Below are positions 5,656 through 12,889 of a stretch of 18,578 nucleotides of DNA, in pieces; position 1 is the first letter of the stretch, and the number at the start of each line of letters is the position of its first letter. Both the position numbers and the translations under genes were made by a program. The stretch is from JBGSUE01 sp041753515 (GTDB lineage: Bacteria; Patescibacteriota; Microgenomatia; UBA10105; UBA927), in NCBI GenBank assembly GCA_041753515.1, contig JBGSUE010000044.1, forward strand, positions 1 through 18,578. Direction: 5' to 3'. Under the pieces are notes generated by a model. It was not told the DNA's origin. It saw only the letters and a program-made list of their open reading frames with translations, and made no database searches.

Positions 5656-5713
5656 GCCTTAAGTAGGAAATCAACGTTTTGACTTGATGAAATGATTGAC
5701 TCCTGCTTAAGGC
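5656..5713. terminator. Long hairpin between convergent genes, possible bidirectional terminator
   Basis: GCCTTAAGTAGGA (5656-5668) pairs with TCCTGCTTAAGGC (5701-5713) over 13 bp with one G-T wobble. A nested ATCAA/TTGAT stem (5670-5674, 5684-5688) sits in the loop. One arm lies 7 nt from the stop codon of the minus-strand flavoprotein gene. There is no U-tract on either side, so the terminator role is inferred from position; a degenerate mobile repeat is the alternative. Confidence 0.4.
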
Positions 5714-5720
5714 TACGACT

Positions 5721-6437
5721 TTAATAATACGGATCGAAATGCATCTGGGTACGGGGGACGCCGCGCTTTTCAAGCTCGTCGCAGGTTTCCTTTATCATGT
5801 TTTTATTCCCGCACAGGTAAAAATCGCTGTTGATAAGATCCTTTTCAATCGACAATACATGATCAGTTGTATGACCGGCAAGCCCGGTCCACCCTTCCGG
5901 CGGACGGGATAACACTAAATAATATTTCAGATTTGAAAAATCTTTTTGAAGCTCGTGGATTTCATTCTGCAGATAGATATCTTCTTTATGCCGCAAACCC
6001 CAATAAAACGAGACTTCTTTATCGCTTGTCAGCCCGTCACTGGCATCAAACATCATGGACCGGAACGGTGCAATCCCCGACCCTGTCGCCACAAGTACTC
6101 GCTTCCGCGGGCTTTCCTGGTTGACCACAAACCGTCCCAATGGCGCCATGAATTGGAGCATGTCCCCTACTTTAAGGCTTTCCATCCACTTGCTTCCGGG
6201 GCCTCCCGGAGAGACATCCTGAATGCTTGTCAGGGCATTCTGGTCCTGTGGCGGGCTCGCGATCGACATACTGCGGTTCACGCCGGGTGCAATTTTTATC
6301 ATAAACGTCTGACCTGCCACAAATGATATGAGTCGGGGATCCACCAATTCATACCGCGCCATGTACACGGTTTTCGTGAGTTGTTTTTTCTCCGCCACTT
6401 TGGCGGTATACAGTTGTGGTTTGGAAAAATCTGGCAT
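5721..6437 (-). CDS. Ferredoxin-NADP reductase-like FAD/NAD(P)-binding oxidoreductase
   Basis: This 238-residue protein matches the minimal two-domain ferredoxin reductase fold. The FAD domain has RSMSIASPP (55-63, the RxYS-type flavin motif with Met for Tyr) and a GPGSKWM phosphate-binding segment (79-85). The nucleotide domain has VATGSGIAPFRSM (116-128) and FYLCGNKNMIKET (206-218). It ends in HFDPYY, consistent with an aromatic C-terminus stacking on the flavin. There is no 2Fe-2S domain, so it likely passes electrons between NAD(P)H and a separate carrier. No ferredoxin or flavodoxin gene is adjacent. A TATTAT at 6451-6446 ends 8 nt before the ATG, and there is no Shine-Dalgarno, suggesting a leaderless or nearly leaderless message. 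Confidence 0.88.
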   Translation of the reverse strand: MPDFSKPQLYTAKVAEKKQLTKTVYMARYELVDPRLISFVAGQTFMIKIAPGVNRSMSIASPPQDQNALTSIQDVSPGGPGSKWMESLKVGDMLQFMAPLGRFVVNQESPRKRVLVATGSGIAPFRSMMFDASDGLTSDKEVSFYWGLRHKEDIYLQNEIHELQKDFSNLKYYLVLSRPPEGWTGLAGHTTDHVLSIEKDLINSDFYLCGNKNMIKETCDELEKRGVPRTQMHFDPYY

Positions 6438-6445
6438 AGAGTTCT

Positions 6446-6478
6446 ATAATATCAGACAGTATCAATATATTTTATCAT
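6446..6478. promoter_or_regulatory. Divergent -10 elements between the flavoprotein and the methyltransferase-like gene
   Basis: The minus-strand TATTAT (6451-6446) precedes the ATG at 6437. The plus-strand TATCAT (6473-6478) precedes the ATG at 6486 with 7 nt between. No good -35 is visible for either. The 48-bp space between start codons leaves almost no room for untranslated leaders. Confidence 0.35.
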
Positions 6479-6485
6479 ATCAGTT

Positions 6486-7652
6486 ATGCTAAACGAACCA
6501 ATTGATAGATTTGATAGTTTCGAAGACTGGGGTATAAAACCACGGAAATTGCGAATTCCCAAAAAAGAATCTATTAAAAAACCAAAACCTGATGAAAAAG
6601 GTGATGTACGGGTTCCGTTCATAACCCAACTTCGTGAAGATCTTGCTCCTCTATCGGAAAAATTAACCCAGCTCACTCCGGATCAAAGAAAGGAACAGAT
6701 TGAAAAGCTCGTCACATGGATACAGATTGGTATGGATCATGGGCCGCAGTTGGATCCTACGAATGATCTTAATGATCAAAAATTTCCCCACGCACACACT
6801 CTGTCCGGAATTAAAGTAACTTTCGAGAATTCGGACGACGGAAAAGATACCCATAAAAGAATTCAGCGTATTTATGCAGCGCTGGACCGCCATATACAAA
6901 CCTGGAAAAAATTGAAGAAAACTGATCCGTCATTTGACCTTCATACATCGGTGAAAACTGCCCTTTCACCTCTGTATATTCACAAACAGCATGTAACGAA
7001 AAAAGACATTGACTCCGCTGGTCTTACGCCAAATCGATATAGTGATGCTACATGGATGCGGGACAATAAAATTCACTATAATCAAAATGAACTGCACGCA
7101 TTTCACTATCTTATTCAACGCCGTGTCAGATTCCTTGAGCATACGAAACAACAATTTAATCCAAACTCTATTCTGTATGTTGAAAGCGAATCTGATCAAC
7201 TTCCGTCAAAAATTTTTGGGCAGGAATATATGACCAACTATAACGAAAACACCAGTGATAACGCAAAATGGCACATGGGTGAATCACATATAACATCAGA
7301 GGATCTTACATCAACAAACACCGACCAACAATTCGATGTGATCTATTTCTCTAAGTTCGATCAAAATATGGCAAAAAACATATTTGAGCGCAGTACAAAA
7401 AAATTAGCTCCCGGCGGCATTATTATTTTTGATATTCAGAATCAAAATCTGAATGAATGGATTGCCACACAGTATCACATAGCAGAAGCGACTGCAGCAC
7501 AATTTGAGGCAGTGCAAGTGTCTGCTGAATTCGGAGATATTCAGGACGATACGCTGTCTCAAAAAATAGCAGAAGAAAGTTCATCCGTCATGTTTCGTAC
7601 TCCTATCAATATTCAACAATGCTTCCGGATGTTTTCCAAATCAGCTGCGTAA
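6486..7652 (+). CDS. Uncharacterised 388-residue protein with a degenerate methyltransferase-like C-terminal half
   Basis: The N-terminus (1-60) is basic and Pro/Lys-rich, probably disordered. Residues about 60-220 are predicted helical and unfamiliar. Residues about 226-320 read like a class I SAM-dependent methyltransferase: a first strand SILYVES (228-234), a central strand FDVIYFS (283-289), then KKLAPGGIIIFDIQNQN (305-321), the usual 'L.pGG.l...' turn. The glycine-rich SAM loop is missing, with ESESDQLPS in its place, so catalysis is doubtful. It could be an inactive structural relative or a divergent enzyme. The gene is monocistronic and ends directly against the convergent toxin gene with no spacer. 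Confidence 0.7.
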   Translation: MLNEPIDRFDSFEDWGIKPRKLRIPKKESIKKPKPDEKGDVRVPFITQLREDLAPLSEKLTQLTPDQRKEQIEKLVTWIQIGMDHGPQLDPTNDLNDQKFPHAHTLSGIKVTFENSDDGKDTHKRIQRIYAALDRHIQTWKKLKKTDPSFDLHTSVKTALSPLYIHKQHVTKKDIDSAGLTPNRYSDATWMRDNKIHYNQNELHAFHYLIQRRVRFLEHTKQQFNPNSILYVESESDQLPSKIFGQEYMTNYNENTSDNAKWHMGESHITSEDLTSTNTDQQFDVIYFSKFDQNMAKNIFERSTKKLAPGGIIIFDIQNQNLNEWIATQYHIAEATAAQFEAVQVSAEFGDIQDDTLSQKIAEESSSVMFRTPINIQQCFRMFSKSAA

Positions 7653-8066
7653 CTACTTCTCCCCCACCATCCTGAACCCAGCTTTTTCATAATGTCTGTC
7701 AAATGTCGCAACATCTTTGATTCCCAGCCGTTTCATCTGGGCAAAACAGACACAATCGGTGAATGACAGTTTGCTCCAGTCTTTCTCAAACCACTCCCAC
7801 GCTACATCTTCATCTGTAGCAGTTACCCGATACATTGTCAGGTTGCAATCAGACCGGAAAAGAAGATCTCGTAAGCGAAGTGCGTGGTCAAGACCGTTTC
7901 TGACACGAATGAGTGTCAATGATTCATCCAAAATATAATTTGAAATTACCAAAGGAATATTTTGTTCGGTAAGAGTTTTCCAAATCAGGAGCGCTTCTTC
8001 GGAAAAATCGTCTTTTCCATCAACAACTGCTTTCAAAAAACTTGAATCAAGAAATACGGATGTCAT
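7653..8066 (-). CDS. vapC: PIN-domain ribonuclease, VapC-type toxin
   Basis: This 137-residue PIN domain keeps the four acidic residues of the metal site: D7 in FLDSS, E48 in ILDES, D104 in SFTDC, and D123 in ATFDRHY. VapC toxins cleave tRNA or rRNA and are held inactive by an antitoxin. The start codon overlaps the stop of the upstream antitoxin gene by 4 nt (GTATGA), the standard arrangement for tight co-translation. The target RNA cannot be told. The gene abuts the convergent 388-residue gene. Confidence 0.88.
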   Translation of the reverse strand: MTSVFLDSSFLKAVVDGKDDFSEEALLIWKTLTEQNIPLVISNYILDESLTLIRVRNGLDHALRLRDLLFRSDCNLTMYRVTATDEDVAWEWFEKDWSKLSFTDCVCFAQMKRLGIKDVATFDRHYEKAGFRMVGEK

Positions 8067-8326
8067 ACTGAGTAAATAGCTTCATCCTCTTTACTCCACC
8101 CCATGGGCTTATTCGGCATTTTACTGATGGCCACCATTGCCTCATAGAGTGATTTCTTTTGCGAAGGGCGTACGATAGACTTTTTCCCTAAACTTTTTGC
8201 TTTTGCTGTCTCTTTCGCCAAATAGTTAAAATACTCATTCACGCTCATACCCATTGCCCCTGCCATAGACTTCAACTGTAAATAGTCTGGTTCTCCCATC
8301 CGCACATTTGTAGTAATGATATTCAT
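8063..8326 (-). CDS. Ribbon-helix-helix-type antitoxin of the PIN toxin
   Basis: This 87-residue protein has an N-terminal strand (ITTNVRM), a first helix (EPDYLQLKSMAGAMG) and a second helix (SVNEYFNYLAKETAK), the pattern of a ribbon-helix-helix DNA-binding dimer. The C-terminal segment (NKPMGWSKEDEAIYSV) is the usual toxin-wrapping tail. It lies first in the operon and overlaps the toxin by 4 nt. There is no Shine-Dalgarno. The promoter places the start of transcription within about 2-3 nt of the ATG. A perfect palindrome in the promoter suggests it represses its own operon. Confidence 0.8.
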   Translation of the reverse strand: MNIITTNVRMGEPDYLQLKSMAGAMGMSVNEYFNYLAKETAKAKSLGKKSIVRPSQKKSLYEAMVAISKMPNKPMGWSKEDEAIYSV

Positions 8327-8335
8327 ATGGTATGA

Positions 8336-8364
8336 ATCATACTATAGTATGATTGGTATGTCAA
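8336..8364 (-). promoter_or_regulatory. Toxin-antitoxin promoter with embedded palindromic operator
   Basis: On the minus strand TTGACA (8364-8359), a 17-bp spacer and TATGAT (8341-8336) form a near-perfect promoter. The 18-bp perfect palindrome ATCATACTATAGTATGAT (8336-8353) covers the -10 and most of the spacer, so a bound repressor would block RNA polymerase. A second inverted repeat, ATTCATA-TGG-TATGAAT (8321-8337), spans the start codon. Flanking GGTATG copies at 8329 and 8355 may be extra half-sites. Confidence 0.8.
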
Positions 8365-8442
8365 GAACGAATAATCATTCCCCCTTGAACTCTCTCTCTC
8401 TGTGAAAAAATACCGGTATAGTCTGCTAAAAAGGAGGAATGT

Positions 8443-9042
8443 ATGAGTGAAATAGAAATGAAACCAACGGCTGAGGCAAAATATGGGAGTTTGGTGAAGG
8501 ATACAACCGAAGCATTTCTGGCATTTGATCAGTTGCACTATCCAGACCTTCTGAAAGATACAAACACAACAATGGTAGATTTACGCGATCGACTCGCACT
8601 TGAAATCGAAACAGGGATGGCAAATCTTCCTGTATCACCGGAAGAGGCAACAATTGCCGCATGGAAAATTGTTGCCGATCAAGTAAGTAAGGAAGACAGT
8701 GGAGCCATCAGGCAGGTTGTAGAAAAAAAGACACAGGAAGCAATCAGAAGGGCACAACTTGCACCGGTTACACGTGCAGCAAGAGCTCTGGAATCAAAAC
8801 CTGGTCACAGGTTGCCTTTTATCGGTACAACGCCAGACCGTATGGTTCGCCTCAATGGAAAAGCAAAGGAGTTTTCAGTAACACTTACACAAATTCCGGA
8901 TGAACCAAATGCATTAACAGAAAAAGTCATGAAAAGACAGGCAGATAATCAGTTGGAGGCTAAACAAGCGTTATCTGCAATTGATGTTGGCATTAAAATG
9001 CAGAAACTGAAACCTGCATTTGCAGCACTGAAAACACAATAA
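8443..9042 (+). CDS. Uncharacterised 199-residue helical protein
   Basis: A strong Shine-Dalgarno (AAGGAGG) stands 5 nt before the ATG. The product is soluble, highly charged and predicted mostly alpha-helical, with long Ala/Glu/Lys/Gln runs (for example EATIAAWKIVADQV near 66-80 and QLEAKQALSAIDVG near 172-185). There are no Cys residues, signal peptide or membrane span. No family is recognised. It is divergent from the antitoxin gene, with a (CT)n tract and a -10-like TATAGT (8417-8422) upstream. A structural or nucleoid-associated role is possible, but that is a guess. Confidence 0.7.
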   Translation: MSEIEMKPTAEAKYGSLVKDTTEAFLAFDQLHYPDLLKDTNTTMVDLRDRLALEIETGMANLPVSPEEATIAAWKIVADQVSKEDSGAIRQVVEKKTQEAIRRAQLAPVTRAARALESKPGHRLPFIGTTPDRMVRLNGKAKEFSVTLTQIPDEPNALTEKVMKRQADNQLEAKQALSAIDVGIKMQKLKPAFAALKTQ

Positions 9043-9093
9043 TTTATACAAACTCCTGCCAGGTGGTGTTCTGTACTAGTCAACAAACTAGCT

Positions 9094-10014
9094 CTATTTC
9101 CGCTCCTCCAGCCATTTTTGGGCATCCATAGCAGCCATGCAGCCCATGCCTGCAGCAACAATGGCCTGGCGGTAGCGGTGGTCCACACAATCCCCTGCGG
9201 CAAACACCCCCTCAACAGATGTTTGGGTAAATTGCTTCAACACTACATAGCCTTTTTTATCAAGCTCTATAAACGCTTTCAAGAATTCCGTTGCCGGTTT
9301 GTGTCCGATGGCCAGAAAAAATCCCTGTGCTGGATAGGTCGTCTTCCCACCTGTCTTCACGTCTTTCAGCACCACGCCGGATACCGTGGGATCACCCACA
9401 AGATCCTCAACAATTTTATTGGTGAGAAACGAAATCTTCGGGTCATCCTGCGCCCGCTTCAGCATGATAGCACTTGCTCGAAACTCGTCTCGTCTGTGCA
9501 CAATCGTCACTTTTGTCGCAAATTTCGTCAAAAACGTTGCCTCTTCCATTGCCGTATCTCCTCCACCGACCACGACCACTTCTTTCCCTTTATAGAAAAA
9601 CCCGTCGCAGGTAGCACACGCAGAAACGCCTTTCCCTGCATATTTCGTCTCGGCCGGAATCCCAAGATACATGGCGCTCGCACCCGTTGCAACGATCACA
9701 CTTTTTCCCTGATATACTCCCCCGTCAGTATGAACATTTAAATGTTCTTTCTTTTCAATTTTTTTCACTTCTTCAATCTTAATCATGGTCCCAAACCGTT
9801 CAACCTGTGACTTCATATCCTCCACAAGCTGCGGACCCTGAATGCCTTTGGGGAACCCGGGGAAATTGTCAACTTCAGTCGTGGTCGTCAACTGGCCCCC
9901 GATTGTCATACCGGTAAATAAAAGGGTTTTCAAAAATGCGCGGGACGTATACAGGGCTGCCGTATAGGCCGCTGGACCTGAACCGATAATAATAACATCC
10001 TGCACACTATTCAT
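9094..10014 (-). CDS. trxB: Thioredoxin reductase (NADPH)
   Basis: This flavoenzyme reduces thioredoxin with NADPH. The 306-residue chain has the FAD-binding GSGPAAY (11-17), the redox-active ACATCDGFF (132-140, C133/C136), the NADPH-domain VVGGGDTA (148-155), HRRDEFRA (173-180, arginines typical of NADPH preference), and the second FAD motif FAAGDCVD (271-278). Length and domain order are normal for the low-molecular-weight class. It is the last gene of an operon starting with trxA, and its start overlaps the stop of the preceding gene by 4 nt. A weak CTAGT/ACTAG hairpin lies just past its stop codon. Confidence 0.97.
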   Translation of the reverse strand: MNSVQDVIIIGSGPAAYTAALYTSRAFLKTLLFTGMTIGGQLTTTTEVDNFPGFPKGIQGPQLVEDMKSQVERFGTMIKIEEVKKIEKKEHLNVHTDGGVYQGKSVIVATGASAMYLGIPAETKYAGKGVSACATCDGFFYKGKEVVVVGGGDTAMEEATFLTKFATKVTIVHRRDEFRASAIMLKRAQDDPKISFLTNKIVEDLVGDPTVSGVVLKDVKTGGKTTYPAQGFFLAIGHKPATEFLKAFIELDKKGYVVLKQFTQTSVEGVFAAGDCVDHRYRQAIVAAGMGCMAAMDAQKWLEERK

Positions 10015-10631
10015 ATATTTTTCTTACTAAAATTTTCAGCTAGTACTTTCTCATATTCGGATGCATCAGACGTTTTTATAAGCGGTGACAACGTGGATTT
10101 GTACTGTGGAAAAGCTTGTACGAGTTGTGCTAATCCGGAATCCGATTCCGCGACAAATTCCATATTAATATACAAGTCCATTTTATCCCCCATATACTCA
10201 CCCATATCCCGACCTTTTTTGATAAAAGCCATTTCTTTTTTCAAATTCAGCTGACCTATTTTATTGAAAACTTGTGGAGATACAGACAATGCAAGGTATG
10301 GTTTACCGTCCCATTGACCAAGAATTTTTTGAACGATAGTCGTAAAACCGATTTTTAACACATCGTCCCGGGTCATTACGATAGTCCTATTTTTTTGTAC
10401 TACTTTTATAGTATCAATTGAAACAGAACAATAAAATTGTTTATGTAAAGAGTTTAGCCAAATACCACTCACTGCAATCAACCAAAAAACAAACAAAAGT
10501 ATGACACCGGCTATTTGTTGCACGAACATAAAAAACCCATACATCATTAATGGGAGCACTATTGCCATTCCCAAAATAAATGGGTAATAAAGTATCCGGT
10601 TTGAAGGTATGATATATGTTTCTTCTTTCAT
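10011..10631 (-). CDS. Two-TM membrane protein with a PH-like cytosolic domain (putative)
   Basis: This 206-residue protein has two adjacent hydrophobic segments near residues 15-36 and 38-60, separated by a very short turn. A soluble C-terminal part follows, beginning with beta-like strands (FYCSVSIDTIKVVQKNRTIVMTRDDVLKIGF). Paired helices followed by this type of strand pattern recall bacterial PH-domain membrane proteins, but the match is by eye only. It overlaps the upstream glycosyltransferase and the downstream trxB by 4 nt each, so all three are translationally coupled. Function is unknown; the coupling suggests a role tied to the envelope or to redox at the membrane. Confidence 0.65.
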   Translation of the reverse strand: MKEETYIIPSNRILYYPFILGMAIVLPLMMYGFFMFVQQIAGVILLFVFWLIAVSGIWLNSLHKQFYCSVSIDTIKVVQKNRTIVMTRDDVLKIGFTTIVQKILGQWDGKPYLALSVSPQVFNKIGQLNLKKEMAFIKKGRDMGEYMGDKMDLYINMEFVAESDSGLAQLVQAFPQYKSTLSPLIKTSDASEYEKVLAENFSKKNI

Positions 10632-11887
10632 ACTGGCTGAGTTTTCTTGTGTACAGAATGATCAGATTTTCGCAAAATACTCTGCTGAGCTGAATCATAC
10701 CATAAAATGGTAATGCTTACGGCTACTTCCATAATCCCCAGATAACTGTAATTCATCGCCCGGTTAAATAAAAACAGGATAAAGAGACACGCGGTCCACC
10801 CGACCAGTATTATTTGCGAGGGTGTAAAGAGAATTCTTTTCAAATATAATAGAGTCACAACAATCAGCATACCTCCCCCCTGCCATACTCCGAAGGGATA
10901 ATACTCATAGATACTTTTTACAATTCCCAACTGCCAGAGTAGCATGCCGAATCCGAAATTATGGATCGGATAACTATGTGCCAAACTTCCGGCGTGATAC
11001 AGAAGCAAGCCATTCATCAGTCCCTGGAAATCCCATATCACAAACGGCCCAAAAATGAGGGCTGATGTAGCGGCAAAACCAAGCACAAACCCCTTCACAT
11101 ATTGTTTTGTTTGCCATGCGGCAAAAAACATAAACGGCACTGCCGGCCAAATAATCTGCTTCGTGGCAATTGCCAATCCAAAGAGTACCCCACTCAATAC
11201 AGACACCTTCTTTTTCTCTACTATAATGAGTGCAGCAAAAAACAGAAATATTGATACAACATCATTACTTCCTTCTATCGTTGACCGCACAAAATAGGGA
11301 TTAAGCCCCACCAGAATTAAAAACAATAAATATGTACCGGATAATTTCCATTTTATATAACCCGCTCCCAGTAAAAATAGTAACGAACCAAGATATATCA
11401 CCCGAACGTCAAACCAACCAAGAACCGGTGCCATAATCCGGAAAACAGCTGCTGTCAACATCGGGGCAAATGGCGGGTAGGCAAACGCATACAGGGCAGG
11501 ATTTTCCGTGTTACCTTCCTCATCAGTATACGGCGCATCTTTCAGATCGGTATCTTTATAGTCAATAGAATACGGATTAATCCCCAAGAGAAGCAATTTT
11601 CCGCCGATTTCATTCTGAATGCCGGAATCATTGATCCCCAAAGTCGCTCCATGCACATGCCGCGCCTGGATATACGAGCCCCCTACGCCAACAATTGTTG
11701 TCAAAATAAAAAGGAAAATTACAAGAAATTTATAGAGTAATTTTGTATGGAAAACATGAATCAGTACATAAAGAGTAATACAAAAAAACCCAAATACCAA
11801 ATACCTCTGGTCTTTGAATAACCCCCACCCCATGCGGTTTTCCACCGTCAACATGTGGACAAAAAGGGTAAACAGGACTGCGTCCAT
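10628..11887 (-). CDS. GT-C fold polyprenol-phosphate-dependent membrane glycosyltransferase (GT87/DUF2029-like)
   Basis: This integral membrane protein has about ten hydrophobic spans. The first outside loop contains HGATLGINDSGIQNEIGGKL and GINPYSID, and the 'GxNPY' element is typical of GT87-like mannosyltransferases. ATKQIIWPAVPFMFF in the middle matches the conserved K/Q-containing helix of that group. These enzymes transfer a sugar from a lipid carrier on the outer face of the membrane to glycolipids or glycans; acceptor unknown. I place the start at the ATG 7 nt after the trxA stop (419 residues). A GTG at 11920 would add 11 residues and overlap trxA by 26 nt. It is the second gene of the trxA-trxB operon. 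Confidence 0.82.
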   Translation of the reverse strand: MDAVLFTLFVHMLTVENRMGWGLFKDQRYLVFGFFCITLYVLIHVFHTKLLYKFLVIFLFILTTIVGVGGSYIQARHVHGATLGINDSGIQNEIGGKLLLLGINPYSIDYKDTDLKDAPYTDEEGNTENPALYAFAYPPFAPMLTAAVFRIMAPVLGWFDVRVIYLGSLLFLLGAGYIKWKLSGTYLLFLILVGLNPYFVRSTIEGSNDVVSIFLFFAALIIVEKKKVSVLSGVLFGLAIATKQIIWPAVPFMFFAAWQTKQYVKGFVLGFAATSALIFGPFVIWDFQGLMNGLLLYHAGSLAHSYPIHNFGFGMLLWQLGIVKSIYEYYPFGVWQGGGMLIVVTLLYLKRILFTPSQIILVGWTACLFILFLFNRAMNYSYLGIMEVAVSITILWYDSAQQSILRKSDHSVHKKTQPV

Positions 11888-11894
11888 GAAAAAA

Positions 11895-12218
11895 TTATCC
11901 CAAAAGTTTATTGAGCTCACCGGTCAGTACATCCTTGCTTTGAACCCCGATAAACTGCTTCACCACTGTCCCCTGTTTAAAGATCATAAGTGTCGGAATG
12001 GACATAATCTGGTATTTCTGAGCCATCATTGGATTCTCGTCAACATTGAATTTCCCCACTTTAACTTTCCCTTCCATATCTTTGGCCAGTTCCTCAACAA
12101 TCGGCCCCTGGATCCTGCAGGGCCCGCACCAGACAGCCCAAAAATCAACCAATACAGGCGTGTCTGATTTGAGTACTTCAGTCTCAAAATTTTGGTCTGT
12201 TATCGTTACATCACTCAT
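11895..12218 (-). CDS. trxA: Thioredoxin
   Basis: This 107-residue classical thioredoxin reduces disulfides in cytoplasmic proteins. The active site is WCGPC (30-34), preceded by DFWAV and followed by the structural cis-proline in SIPTLMIF (P75). An FNVDENP segment (57-63) is also typical. Length is standard. It is the first gene of the operon that ends in trxB. A purine-rich AAAGGGGGA lies about 8 nt before the ATG as ribosome binding site, so this message is not leaderless. A -10-like TACACT lies just upstream, but no convincing -35 is visible. Confidence 0.97.
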   Translation of the reverse strand: MSDVTITDQNFETEVLKSDTPVLVDFWAVWCGPCRIQGPIVEELAKDMEGKVKVGKFNVDENPMMAQKYQIMSIPTLMIFKQGTVVKQFIGVQSKDVLTGELNKLLG

Positions 12219-12307
12219 ACATGTGTCCCCCTTTCAAGGATAGAAAGTGTAGCATACTCAGTATACCGGAAAAAAGAGATCATGTACATCCATCTTATTC
12301 AGGTTTA

Positions 12308-12357
12308 CAGCTTTCTGAAGCGAAAAAGCTGACTCGCCTTGCCGAAGCTATCGGCGA
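12308..12357. other. Two tandem hairpins in the trxA-ndt intergenic region
   Basis: CAGCTTT/AAAGCTG (12308-12314 with 12325-12331) is followed directly by GCCGA/TCGGC (12341-12345 with 12351-12355), the latter inside a wider TCGCC/GGCGA pairing. No gene overlaps them. They may be remnants of a repeat or a protein-binding region between the divergent genes. Confidence 0.35.
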
Positions 12358-12383
12358 AGCGCAGGTTAGATGGATGGATACTG

Positions 12384-12423
12384 AAAAAACTACTTTTATT
12401 CATAAGTTTTTTTAGTATATAAT
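12384..12423 (+). promoter_or_regulatory. Promoter region of the deoxyribosyltransferase-like gene
   Basis: TATAAT (12418-12423) is a perfect -10, with 7 nt to the ATG at 12431 and no Shine-Dalgarno, predicting a leaderless message. The -35 is poor. A perfect inverted repeat, AAAAAACT (12384-12391) with AGTTTTTT (12405-12412), occupies the -35/spacer region and could be an operator or simply an A-tract. Confidence 0.5.
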
Positions 12424-12430
12424 CATTTTC

Positions 12431-12889
12431 ATGAGAATATTTTTTGCTGGACCGTTAACCGGATTAAAAAATCCTGAACAGACCAAAGCTTTTTTTACGA
12501 AAATGGGCAATGTAGCCCGTGAGTGCGGATTTGACTATTTCTGGGCATTCCAGTCCGGCACCGATCCGGTCAAGGATCCAAACGTCGACCCGGAATATAT
12601 TTATTACAAAGACCTCAAGGAATTGGAAGACTCTCATCTCATGATCGCCTATTTCGGTGAAGCATCTTCAGGCACCGGACAGGAGCTTGAATATGCCAAA
12701 CAGCATAATATTCCTGCATATCTTGTATTTGAAAAATCAGCCCATGTATCACGGATGATTCTTGGAAATCCAGCCGTCAAAGGAACCATTGAATTTGAAA
12801 CAGAAGATGATGCCCTCAGACAACTTAGAGATCTACTTAACTCCATAAGAGATCGAATATATGAAAATTCTAAAAAAGACAGAAATTAA
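12431..12889 (+). CDS. Nucleoside 2-deoxyribosyltransferase-like protein
   Basis: This 152-residue protein has the hallmarks of the nucleoside 2-deoxyribosyltransferase / deoxynucleotide N-hydrolase superfamily: IFFAGPLTG at the N-terminus (3-11), the aspartate-containing stretch YKDLKELEDSHLMIAYF (59-75), and the catalytic GTGQELEYA (81-89) with E85 as candidate nucleophile. The following IPAYLVFE strand is also typical. Members exchange bases between deoxynucleosides or hydrolyse deoxynucleoside monophosphates, that is, nucleotide salvage or pool cleaning. A salvage role suits an organism with few biosynthetic genes, but transferase versus hydrolase activity is not resolved. The promoter implies a leaderless start. 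It overlaps the next gene by 29 nt. Confidence 0.85.
   Translation: MRIFFAGPLTGLKNPEQTKAFFTKMGNVARECGFDYFWAFQSGTDPVKDPNVDPEYIYYKDLKELEDSHLMIAYFGEASSGTGQELEYAKQHNIPAYLVFEKSAHVSRMILGNPAVKGTIEFETEDDALRQLRDLLNSIRDRIYENSKKDRN

Noticed and set aside
8063..8066. Alternative genetic code (UGA as Gly/Trp), as in some CPR lineages
   Set aside because: TGA ends the antitoxin in the normal ATGA overlap, and recognised genes contain no in-frame TGA.
8389..8400. (CT)n tract upstream of the 199-residue gene as a phase-variable repeat
   Set aside because: Only about six units, outside the coding region and not clearly between promoter boxes.
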